From Nitrospirota bacterium (GTDB lineage: Bacteria > Nitrospirota > Thermodesulfovibrionia > Thermodesulfovibrionales > JdFR-88): 64,000 nt of DNA. Below, one piece after another: positions 34,875 through 43,101 of the stretch (positions within the stretch are counted from its first letter, which is position 1; every line of letters starts with the position of its first letter). Made by a program: the position numbers and the translations under genes. A model generated the notes under the pieces. It searched no databases. It saw nothing but the letters and a program-made list of their open reading frames with translations, and was not told where the DNA came from. The DNA lies in NCBI GenBank assembly GCA_021813405.1, contig JAKAKS010000021.1:1-64000 (forward strand). Reading direction: 5' to 3'.

Positions 34875-35957
34875 ATGAAAAAAGCGGTAACAGTTTTCTT
34901 TTTCATTCTATTTTTTGCCGCCGCTTGCGGGGCACAGGAAACCGGAATGCTTGACGGTATTGCCAGGGCGAAGGAAGTCCTTAAAAACCAGACAGCCGGA
35001 TACCAGACCTGCGGCGGCCGCGTATGCAGGGCCAATGTTCTTCTTGCAGTCCGTGGCCCGGATGGGGAAATCCAAACGGTCAGGGTCGATTACACGGGCC
35101 ATGTACATAGCAATTTAAAGATAGCATTCGACAATCTGGATCTGGGGATGGGTACGGCCTTTAGCGTCAAGGAAAAAGGTTATCTTGCCCTGGCCATGAA
35201 AAGAGCTGTACGGGACAGGTACGGCAGGATTGAAGAAGCGGTTTACGTCCCGTACTCGCAGCAGATGGACACCCCCGAAGTCAGGAGGCAGGGAATGGTT
35301 TATTTGCGGGCCGTTGTGGCCAGGGCCAGGGCAAACCTGAAAAGAATGAGAATAAAATCCAGGGCCTATCGCGGCAGGCTGGTTGCCGATACCGTCCCCA
35401 CGGATGTACCCATAACTATTGCGCTTATCGAGCATATAGACCCCCGCGATTTCAATGCCTGCTGTAAGGCAAAAAGGCCGGTTACCCCTCTTGCCGATAA
35501 GGTGCTGGTTACCCTGGCATTAAACCAGGGCGATTCTTACCGGTTTTGCAATTCCAGCGCCGGTGCCCGCGGGCTTTTCCAGTTTACGCGGCCCACTTAC
35601 GATCTGGTCCGCAGAAAATATCCGAAAGCGGGGCTGTTACCGGACTTTGTCTCGGGCGCAGGCAATCTTGTTAATGCTGCCATGGCCTCTTTTCTGATCT
35701 TCGATTCCAACCTTGGGCACCTAAACAGGGCCAGGCTGATCTGTTTCCGCAGGCAGCCCGAATTAAAAAGGCTGTTCATTGCGGCTTCATACAACGAGGG
35801 GCCTGGGAGGGCCGCCCGCAACCGTTTTCTTGACCAGACGAAAAATTATCTTAAGAAATTCATAGCGGTCTGGGACAATTTTTTTCACAGCGCAAAAAGT
35901 GGAAAGGAGACCAGACGGCGCCTTTCCGGAAGGCGTTTTGCTTCTCTGGAGCATTAA
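34875..35957 (+). CDS. Exported SLT-type (lytic transglycosylase-like) lipoprotein
   Basis: A 360-residue protein. The N-terminus is a signal sequence (MKKAVTVFFFILFFAAAC) with a lipobox-like AAAC-G, so it is probably a lipoprotein. From about residue 170 it follows the SLT pattern: IEHIDP (candidate catalytic Glu), NSSAGARGLFQFTRPTY, then AASYNEGPGRA. Lytic transglycosylases cleave the glycan of peptidoglycan. The N-terminal half is not recognised. It is divergent from the kdp operon, and the permease remnant ends 2 nt after its stop. Confidence 0.75.
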   Translation: MKKAVTVFFFILFFAAACGAQETGMLDGIARAKEVLKNQTAGYQTCGGRVCRANVLLAVRGPDGEIQTVRVDYTGHVHSNLKIAFDNLDLGMGTAFSVKEKGYLALAMKRAVRDRYGRIEEAVYVPYSQQMDTPEVRRQGMVYLRAVVARARANLKRMRIKSRAYRGRLVADTVPTDVPITIALIEHIDPRDFNACCKAKRPVTPLADKVLVTLALNQGDSYRFCNSSAGARGLFQFTRPTYDLVRRKYPKAGLLPDFVSGAGNLVNAAMASFLIFDSNLGHLNRARLICFRRQPELKRLFIAASYNEGPGRAARNRFLDQTKNYLKKFIAVWDNFFHSAKSGKETRRRLSGRRFASLEH

Positions 35958-35958
35958 T

Positions 35959-37071
35959 TCATCTTTGAAGCCGTAAAGGAACGCTTGTGGAGACCACGTC
36001 TTTTTTAAAGAGCAGTTTACCCTTTATAGGAAGCGCTGTCTGGTTATGCAGGAGGTGATGCCAACACTTTAATGGCACAAACTCCGGCATGACCACGGTT
36101 ATCACGCCGTTTGGATATTCACCCCCCTGCGTAATCCTTCCATTTTTCCTCAAGTTTTCTTGCCTCATAATGTCCAGGGCAACGTAAACGGCTTTGACGC
36201 CATCTGATAGTGCCTTGGCGTATTTGACCGTCTCATGCTCTTGATCCACCCTTTTCCCCGCAGCCTGTACCAGTGCCTTACCATCCCGGCCTGCGAGAGC
36301 GTAAATGCGGCGAATACGCCTACCGCATTCAGCGGGATAAGCGCGTCCGTGTCCCCGCCAAAAATTATTATGGGTACGGCTGAAATGGCGCCAAGGATGA
36401 GTATCCCGTTTGAGAAAACCAGCCTGTCGCCGCGGTTGCCCAACTGCCTGGGGCAGGTAGCGGTCCGTTGCCATTATGGACGACAGCCTTTGGAAATCGG
36501 CAAACGAAGTATTCGCCGCCAGAATCAGGATGGCCGCGGTGGCGAACTGGATTGCGTAATAAATGATGCCGGTGCCGAACGTGGCCCTGGCAAGCTATGA
36601 AAGCACGGTCTCGCTCTCCCGGGGCACGATATGGAAGCTCTGGGCCAGAAACGCATTTCTGCAGGGTAAGCCCGCCAAGGATAAACGCCCTTAGTATTAT
36701 AAAAAGCGGCACCGTCCCGCCGGTTGCGGATACAATCTGGTTCTGCACCGTGGGAATTGAAAAACCATCTGAATAGCCCCGCCGCAATCAGCAGAACAAG
36801 GCTGCCTATAAATATATAGACCGGGAAGGAAAATACCTTGCCAGACTCCTTTACGCCGCGCAGGTTAATTGCCATTATCGCCAGTATCGAGGTAAGGCAA
36901 AGTAAAACGGCATGTTGCGCAAGCACGGGGAAGGCCGAGGTTATGGCGGCCACTCCAGCCGATATACTCACTGTTACGGTCAGCACGTAATCAACCAATA
37001 AGGCCGCCCCGCGATAGCCCGGGGTATGTGATCCCAAGAGGGCTGCCGATCAGAAATTCCTTAATCGGCAT
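35959..37071 (-). pseudogene. Broken KimA-like APC potassium/amino-acid permease
   Basis: Pieces of one APC-superfamily permease of the KimA type are spread over three frames. MPIKEFLIGSPLG starts at 37071, and YVLTVTVSISAGVAAITSAFP follows almost at once, so the first membrane segments are missing. The frame then breaks near 36780 and again near 36470, where GGDTDALIPLNAVGVFAAFTLS and LLHNQTALPIKG-LLF continue the family. Several frameshifts plus a deletion make it non-functional as read. A KdpE-like site still stands upstream (37144-37173). Assembly error is possible for the single frameshifts but not for the N-terminal deletion. Confidence 0.8.
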
Positions 37072-37143
37072 GGCTTGCTCCTGAAAAGAAAACGGAAATA
37101 ATGCAGGACATTTTTGGGGAAAATCTCCTTTTTGATAATCCCA

Positions 37144-37173
37144 GCAATAAACAGTGTAAAAAAGGTGCTAAAA
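37144..37173 (-). promoter_or_regulatory. KdpE-like operator, site B (permease remnant)
   Basis: The minus strand reads TTTTAGCACC-TT-TTTTACA, then TTTATTGC. It shares 24 of 30 positions with site A and is preceded by the same ATTTTATATCCCC block. It is followed by GATTATC and AAGGAGATTTTC, as at kdp. The whole 80-bp promoter region looks duplicated. Confidence 0.6.
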
Positions 37174-37203
37174 TGCGGGGGGATATAAAATTTTCATTAA
37201 GAT

Positions 37204-39018
37204 TTACAAACTGATCTTTGTCAGCACGCCATGCAGCATTTTTGATGGGAAATTATAGAATTTTATAAAAGTGGGCGTAAGTTTCTTGACGGCTGAAAAC
37301 GTTTTCCATATGGGATTTTTGGTATCAATGTCTTCAAGTCCATAAAAGACCACCCTTGCCTCGATTCCCGCTTCCCTCAAAATATCCTCGATTTCGATCA
37401 CTTCCATGTACCCCGCCTGTATCTCAAAAACCCTGAGACCGGATGAAAGGTCCTCTTTAAAGTAACCGGCTATGCCATATGGGTCGATTCTTTTTATTAC
37501 CGATAAGAAGATATTGTCTTCATAAATTACACCATGGGTAAACATGGTTTGAATTATGTAGAAAGGGATTTCTTTTACATCTTTCAAAAGGAAAAGGGCA
37601 GTGCCTTCCAGTTTGCGTGGTTTGGAATAAAGCTCCCGGAACTTTACAAGGAAATCCTTAAGCTGCATAAATTCCATTTGCCTGTAGAGCTTTTTCTGGC
37701 CCTCAGTCCATAAGAAGATAGTTGCAAGGGGGATCGATGCGATGATAAGGGACCAGTAAGCGCCATGCGGGATCTTGGTCATGTTGGCACTAAGGTATGT
37801 AATGTCAACGCAGGTGACCGCTATGCCGCCCAAAGCATATAGCGGCTGTTTTCTTAAAGAAAAAATCCAGATTATCATAATGCCGGTGATCGTCATTGTC
37901 CCTGTAACCGCCAGCCCGTATGCGGCGGCAAGGTTGCTTGACGCCTGGAACTTAAGCATCATCATGACAACGGCAATGAGAAGAAACCAGTTTACTGCCG
38001 GTATATAGATCTGAGACTGCAACTCGTGGGAGGTGTAGTCCACCTTGAACATGGGCATCACCCTGGTGGTAATGCCCTGGTAGACTATCGAAAACATGCC
38101 GCTTATCATCGCCTGGGAGGCTATAACGGTGGCGGCAATGCTTAGCAGCAGAAATGGCACATATAGCGCACGTGCATAATGGAAAACCATGTCGAAAAGA
38201 ATGTTTTTTGCCCCCGGGTGTGTCATCAGGAAGGCGCCCTGGCCCAGATAATTAAGCATAAGAGCAATAAAAACCCCACCCCACGCCTGCCTTATGGGCT
38301 TTGCGCCCAGGTGCCCCATGTCTGCATAAAGTGCCTCTCCGCCCGTTGCCACAAGTATGATATCCCCAAGGGCCAGAAATCCCTTCATGCTGTGCAGAAG
38401 CAGAAATTTTATGCCATACCATGGGTTCAGGGCCGTAAGGACCACAGGCTCCCGCATGATGCCGGCCAGGCCAGACAGTGACAGTGCGGCAAACCATATG
38501 CACATTATCGGGCCGAAGGCCCCGGCCACTTTCTCCGTGCCTTTGCTCTGCACGGAAAAAAGCAGGACCGCGATAATAATTGATACAAGCACTATTATGC
38601 CTCTGGAGATGTGCTCGAAACCGGGTATCAGCACGCTGCCTTCAACTGCGCTCAGGATACTTATTGCGGGGGTGATAACGCCATCCCCCATGAGCAGCGA
38701 AATTCCTATAAATGACAATATGGAGACAAAGAAAATAAGTTTTTTTGATTTCAGGCCGGATGCCAATATCTCTTTGAGAACTATCGTGCCGCCTTCGCCC
38801 CTGTGACTTAGGTTCATCGCCACCCATGCATACTGGATCGTGACAAGAATTACAAGGGTCCATATCATGATTGATAAAACGCCGATAACGTTTTCTGGCG
38901 ATGACTTGAGGATCAGAAAAACGACTGTAAGCGTATAAATAGGGCTGGTCCCAATGTCGCCGAAGACAAGCCCCATGGATTTGGTAATGCCCTTTATGGT
39001 ATTTTGTTTTTCCTGCAT
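37204..39018 (-). CDS. kup: Kup-family potassium uptake protein
   Basis: A 604-residue KUP/HAK/KT potassium transporter. The N-terminus has GLVFGDIGTSPIYTLTVVF, followed by about twelve membrane helices and a C-terminal cytosolic domain (from about 455). It provides constitutive proton-coupled potassium uptake. ATG 39018 was chosen over an in-frame TTG 15 nt upstream; neither has a clear ribosome site. A c-di-AMP riboswitch lies 90 nt upstream in the leader, so the second messenger probably shuts it off when potassium is high. Confidence 0.93.
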   Translation of the reverse strand: MQEKQNTIKGITKSMGLVFGDIGTSPIYTLTVVFLILKSSPENVIGVLSIMIWTLVILVTIQYAWVAMNLSHRGEGGTIVLKEILASGLKSKKLIFFVSILSFIGISLLMGDGVITPAISILSAVEGSVLIPGFEHISRGIIVLVSIIIAVLLFSVQSKGTEKVAGAFGPIMCIWFAALSLSGLAGIMREPVVLTALNPWYGIKFLLLHSMKGFLALGDIILVATGGEALYADMGHLGAKPIRQAWGGVFIALMLNYLGQGAFLMTHPGAKNILFDMVFHYARALYVPFLLLSIAATVIASQAMISGMFSIVYQGITTRVMPMFKVDYTSHELQSQIYIPAVNWFLLIAVVMMMLKFQASSNLAAAYGLAVTGTMTITGIMIIWIFSLRKQPLYALGGIAVTCVDITYLSANMTKIPHGAYWSLIIASIPLATIFLWTEGQKKLYRQMEFMQLKDFLVKFRELYSKPRKLEGTALFLLKDVKEIPFYIIQTMFTHGVIYEDNIFLSVIKRIDPYGIAGYFKEDLSSGLRVFEIQAGYMEVIEIEDILREAGIEARVVFYGLEDIDTKNPIWKTFSAVKKLTPTFIKFYNFPSKMLHGVLTKISL

Positions 39019-39108
39019 TGTTTTTTTCTGCAAAAACTCAGGATTAAGCTGGCATTTGGAATGGCGCGCAAAACGGTATAAGAATTTTCAACAAATTCCC
39101 CTCCAATA

Positions 39109-39214
39109 TGCCTGCGAGGTTAGCTGACGGGCTTGGGCTGGAAGTACCCTATCCTCAAGAGGAATGCGCCCCGGCTTCCGGGTCCCCCGCATCCGCCTTT
39201 GGCGGATTTAGGCT
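39109..39214 (-). promoter_or_regulatory. c-di-AMP (ydaO/yuaA-type) riboswitch in the kup leader
   Basis: The minus-strand RNA holds the ydaO hallmarks in order: AGCCUAAAUCCGCCAAAGGC, GGAUGCGGGGGACCCGG, GGGGCGCAUUCC, AGGGUACUUCC, and the most conserved CCGUCAGCUAACCUCGCAGGC. Outer stem GCCU pairs with AGGC. Known members bind cyclic di-AMP and turn off potassium-transporter and cell-wall genes. An SD-like GGAGGGG follows P1 directly. The rest of the gap 39019-39351 holds the site at 39285-39314. Confidence 0.9.
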
Positions 39215-39284
39215 GTCATGACAATATAATTGCACGCCGCCGGGAATGTCAATCTTGATTAAATCCTTATACCCCAGGCCGGCA

Positions 39285-39314
39285 TTTTAATACCGGTTTT
39301 ACACTATTTATTAT
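39285..39314 (+). promoter_or_regulatory. KdpE-like operator, site C (SMR-like/kdpDE genes)
   Basis: The plus strand reads TTTTAATACC-GG-TTTTACA, then TTTATTAT. It shares TTTTA, CC, TTTTACA and TTTA with sites A and B at identical spacing. It lies 38 bp before the SMR-like gene that leads into kdpD and kdpE, suggesting autoregulation. Confidence 0.55.
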
Positions 39315-39351
39315 TAAGATGTAAGCTTGGAGAATAGAAAGGAGCTCAGGC

Positions 39352-39672
39352 ATGCCTTTTGGAGCGTGGCTAATATTTGTGCTTGCGGCAATATTTGAAG
39401 TTGGCGGGGACGCGGTAGTCCGCCAGGGTTTGAGGACGCGCGGTCTTATCCTTGTCGTGCTTGGTATGGTGGTGCTTGGCTTTTATGGGTTGACTGTCAA
39501 CATGGTGAAGTGGGATTTTTCGCGGCTCCTTGGCGTTTACGTTGGGGTGTTTGCTGTTGTAAGCGTGCTTTTTGGCCGGTTTGTCTTCCGGGAGAACATA
39601 CCCGTCCCCACCTGGGCGGGGCTGGTCTTGATTGTAGCTGGCGGGCTGGTGATCCAGTTTGGCAAAAAGTAG
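39352..39672 (+). CDS. SMR-like small four-helix membrane protein
   Basis: A 106-residue protein with four hydrophobic helices, resembling small multidrug resistance proteins. The N-terminal glutamate (AAIFEVGGDAVV) is in the place of the functional SMR Glu. It begins with AAAGGAG before ATG, ends 9 nt before kdpD, and has a KdpE-like site upstream, so it is likely part of the potassium response. A transport substrate cannot be inferred; it could also be an accessory subunit of KdpD or a cation exporter. Confidence 0.75.
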   Translation: MPFGAWLIFVLAAIFEVGGDAVVRQGLRTRGLILVVLGMVVLGFYGLTVNMVKWDFSRLLGVYVGVFAVVSVLFGRFVFRENIPVPTWAGLVLIVAGGLVIQFGKK

Positions 39673-39681
39673 GGAGATAAG

Positions 39682-42387
39682 GTGAAAGAAGAACACAGGC
39701 CTGATCCCGACCAGTTGTTAAGCCGGGTGCGCATGGAAGAGGAGCGCAGGCGCGAGGGGCAGTTGAAGATATTCTTTGGCGCCGCCCCCGGCGTGGGCAA
39801 GACTTATGCCATGCTTGAAGCCGCCCGTCAGAAGAAAGCCGAAGGCATAGACGTGGTGATAGGGCTTGCCGAAACCCATAAGCGCAAAGAGACCGAAGCC
39901 CTGCTGGAAGGGCTGGAGGTGATGCCCCGGCGCGCCATGGAATATCGCGGGACCAGGCTTCAGGAATTCGATATAGACGCGGCCCTTGCTCGCAAGCCCG
40001 GCATAATCCTGGTTGACGAACTGGCCCACACAAACGCCCCCGGCTGCCGCCATAAAAAACGCTGGCAGGACGTGTACGAACTGCTTGGGGCGGGAATAAA
40101 TGTTTATACAACTCTGAATGTTCAGCACCTTGAAAGCTTAAACGATGTGGTTACGCAGATCACCGGGATCAGCGTGCGGGAGACTGTACCCGATTTTTTG
40201 CTGGACCGGGCCGATGATATGGAGCTTATCGACCTTCCGCCTGAAGACCTGCTTAAACGGCTTAGCGAAGGGAAGGTTTACGTTCCGGAACTGGCGGCAC
40301 AGGCAAGGCAGAACTTTTTCCGCAAAGGAAACCTGCTGGCGCTAAGGGAGCTGGCGCTGCGCCGCACCGCTGAAAGCGTGGACGAACAGATGCGCACTTA
40401 CCGCGCCGGCAAGGGTGTGAAGGAGGTATGGCCGGCCGGCGAGCGCATACTGGTGTGCGTTGGGCCGAACCCGCGTTCCATCCGCCTTATCCGCGCGGCC
40501 AAGCGCATGGCCGCCGGGCTAAGGGCGGAACTGATAGCCGTTTACGTGGAGGCCCCCCATAAGGTAAAACCCTCGGAGAACGACCTCAAACAGCTTGCCG
40601 AACATATGCGGCTTGCCGAAAGCCTGGGGGCGGAGACCGTTACGCTTTCGGGGCATAAGGCCAGCGAGGAGATACTGACGTATGCGCGTGAGCGCAATGT
40701 CACGAAAATACTGATAGGCAAACCTACCCATCCACGCTGGAAAGACAAGGTGTTTGGCTCCATGCTGGATGAGCTTGTACGGGGCAGTGGTGAGATAGAC
40801 GTTTACGTAATCACCGGCGATATAGGCGAACCGGTTGTCCAGCATGTAACAAAGGCCGCCCCGCCCAGACAGGCCAATGGGAAGGAATTGCCGTTTAGTA
40901 TTGTCAGCGTTGCTGTTGCAACGGGTATCGCCTTTCTGTTATCCCGGTATTTGGCTGCGGTGGATATAGCAATGGTGTACCTGCTGTGCATAGTCCTTGT
41001 TTCGAGCAGGGCCGGTAAGTGGCCGTCACTTTTGGCCACTTTTTTAAGCATAGCGGCCTTCGATTTCTTTTTTGTCCCCCCCCGGTACACATTTGCTGTA
41101 AGTGAAGTGAAATATTTATTTACCTTCGCTGTAATGTTCGTGGTGGCTTTTGTAATAAGCAGACTTACCTTGAGGATACGCCAGCAGGCCATGGCCGCGC
41201 GGGCCAGAGAGAAAAGGACTGCCGCCCTTTACAGCCTAAGCCGCGAACTGGTGCATGAAAGGGGTATAGCCAAATTAAGCACGGTGGCAGTAAAGCGGTT
41301 AAGCGACCTTTTTTTAAGCCGGGCCGTTATCCTTGTACCCGACGATAATGGGAAACTGATTGCCCCGGCAACCGGGCTTGAGACCTTCGCCCTGGACGCC
41401 AACGAGGCCGGTGTTGCCCAGTGGGCTTTTGACCACCGGCAGGAGGCCGGGCTTGGCACGGACACATTATCGGGAGCGGAGGCTGTTTATATTCCGCTTA
41501 CGGCATCAAACAGAACTGTGGGCGTATTGGGCGTGATGCCCGGACCCTCGGTGGAGTTTGACCATGAGCAGGTGCACGCCCTTGAGAGCTTTGCCAACCA
41601 GATAGCCCTGGCGTTAGACAGGGCCATGCTTGGGGCGGAAGCGCAGCAGGCCTTCCTGAGGGCCGAAACGGAGGCTCTCAGAAGCACGCTTCTCAGTTCA
41701 GTCTCGCACGATCTGCGCACCCCTCTTGCGGCAATTACCGGGGCCGCTACCGCGCTCCTGCAAAAAGACATAGCCCTGGACCAGAACAGCAGGCAGGAGC
41801 TTGCAGGCACGATACAGGAAGAGGCCGAGCACTTGAACCAGATAATTAAAAACGTGCTGGATATGACCCGGCTGGAGTCCAAAGAGATAACCGTAAAAAA
41901 GGAATGGCAGTCTTTGGAGGAGATTGCCGGTGTGGCCCTGAACCGGCTTTCCGGCAGGCTTAAGGACAGGGAACTCCACGTGAATATCCCGGCGGACCTG
42001 CCGCTTGTGCCATTTGACCCGCTTTTGATCGAGCAGGTCCTAATGAACCTGCTGGACAACACCTTGAAATATACCCCCGCCGATACGCCTGTCGATCTTT
42101 CGGCTCTGGTCAATGGCGGGTATCTGATTGTGGAGCTTGCGGACCGTGGCCCCGGTATTTTGCCCGGACATGAGGAGAACATATTCCAGAAATTCGTGCA
42201 CGGCCCCTCCGGCGGTATCGGGCTTGGGCTGGCCATCTGCCGCGCCATCATTGAGGCCCACGGGGGAAATATCCATGCGGAAAACCGCCCCGGCGGAGGC
42301 GCGGCATTCAGGTTTACACTACCTATCGGGGGCGAAAAACCCCTGATGCCGGAGCCGGAAAATTCCTTGGACGGGGTGAGGCCCTGA
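39682..42387 (+). CDS. kdpD: Sensor histidine kinase KdpD
   Basis: A 901-residue protein. The N-terminal KdpD domain has Walker-like GAAPGVGKT and VDELAHTNAPG, followed by a universal-stress-type domain (about 250-370), four membrane helices (about 400-500), a GAF domain (about 520-640), and HisKA (His in SSVSHDLRTPLAA) with HATPase_c (GIGLGLAICRAIIEAHGG). It senses potassium limitation and phosphorylates KdpE. The start is GTG with AGGGAG upstream. Unlike the usual arrangement, kdpDE are separated from kdpFABC by about 5 kb. Confidence 0.96.
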   Translation: MKEEHRPDPDQLLSRVRMEEERRREGQLKIFFGAAPGVGKTYAMLEAARQKKAEGIDVVIGLAETHKRKETEALLEGLEVMPRRAMEYRGTRLQEFDIDAALARKPGIILVDELAHTNAPGCRHKKRWQDVYELLGAGINVYTTLNVQHLESLNDVVTQITGISVRETVPDFLLDRADDMELIDLPPEDLLKRLSEGKVYVPELAAQARQNFFRKGNLLALRELALRRTAESVDEQMRTYRAGKGVKEVWPAGERILVCVGPNPRSIRLIRAAKRMAAGLRAELIAVYVEAPHKVKPSENDLKQLAEHMRLAESLGAETVTLSGHKASEEILTYARERNVTKILIGKPTHPRWKDKVFGSMLDELVRGSGEIDVYVITGDIGEPVVQHVTKAAPPRQANGKELPFSIVSVAVATGIAFLLSRYLAAVDIAMVYLLCIVLVSSRAGKWPSLLATFLSIAAFDFFFVPPRYTFAVSEVKYLFTFAVMFVVAFVISRLTLRIRQQAMAARAREKRTAALYSLSRELVHERGIAKLSTVAVKRLSDLFLSRAVILVPDDNGKLIAPATGLETFALDANEAGVAQWAFDHRQEAGLGTDTLSGAEAVYIPLTASNRTVGVLGVMPGPSVEFDHEQVHALESFANQIALALDRAMLGAEAQQAFLRAETEALRSTLLSSVSHDLRTPLAAITGAATALLQKDIALDQNSRQELAGTIQEEAEHLNQIIKNVLDMTRLESKEITVKKEWQSLEEIAGVALNRLSGRLKDRELHVNIPADLPLVPFDPLLIEQVLMNLLDNTLKYTPADTPVDLSALVNGGYLIVELADRGPGILPGHEENIFQKFVHGPSGGIGLGLAICRAIIEAHGGNIHAENRPGGGAAFRFTLPIGGEKPLMPEPENSLDGVRP

Positions 42388-42390
42388 GTT

Positions 42391-43101
42391 ATGGAAGACA
42401 AAGGCACGGTCCTTATGATTGAGGATGAACCCCAGATGAGGCGTTTCCTGCGGGTCGTATTGCAGGGGCACGGCTATAAGGTGGAGGAGGCCGGAACCGG
42501 TGGAGACGGGATCACACAGGCGGCGGTGAGAAACCCGGATGTTATCCTTCTGGACCTGGGGCTGCCTGACACCGACGGCCTGGATGTAACGCAGGGGCTC
42601 AGGGAATGGACCGACATTCCCATTATAGTGATCTCGGCAAGGGGGCAGGAGAGTGACAAGGTGAAGGCCCTGGATGCCGGGGCGGACGATTACCTTACAA
42701 AGCCATTCGGGGCGGGCGAACTGCTTGCGCGCATACGCGTTGCCCTGCGCCACAAGGCGGCCCGGAAATTGGGGCGTAATGAATCGGTATTCGAGATAGA
42801 CAGGCTGAAGGTGGACTTGACCAGGCGGCAGGTATTTGTAAACGAAGCGGAGGTGCACCTTACGCCCATAGAGTACAAACTGCTTTCCGTCCTGATTCAA
42901 AACGCCGGCCGGGTGGTTACCCATAGCCAGCTGTTAAAGGAGGTGTGGGGGCTTGCTTACGCCCACCAGACCCAATACCTGCGTGTTTACATGACTCAGC
43001 TGCGGCACAAACTGGAGGCCGACCCTGCCAGGCCGCGCTTTCTTATAAACGAGCCCGCTGTGGGCTACCGTTTGAGGACTGAACCGCCGGAAGAGGCTTA
43101 G
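42391..43101 (+). CDS. kdpE: Response regulator KdpE
   Basis: A 236-residue OmpR-type regulator. The receiver has phospho-acceptor Asp in VILLDLGLPDTDG and the switch residues in VISARGQ, followed by a winged-helix domain (from about 135) with LTPIEYKLLSVL and the family C-terminus VGYRLRTE. It activates kdpFABC; three matching sites in this window are candidate targets. It follows kdpD by 3 nt and converges on the GT-C-like gene with a 4-nt overlap. Confidence 0.95.
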   Translation: MEDKGTVLMIEDEPQMRRFLRVVLQGHGYKVEEAGTGGDGITQAAVRNPDVILLDLGLPDTDGLDVTQGLREWTDIPIIVISARGQESDKVKALDAGADDYLTKPFGAGELLARIRVALRHKAARKLGRNESVFEIDRLKVDLTRRQVFVNEAEVHLTPIEYKLLSVLIQNAGRVVTHSQLLKEVWGLAYAHQTQYLRVYMTQLRHKLEADPARPRFLINEPAVGYRLRTEPPEEA

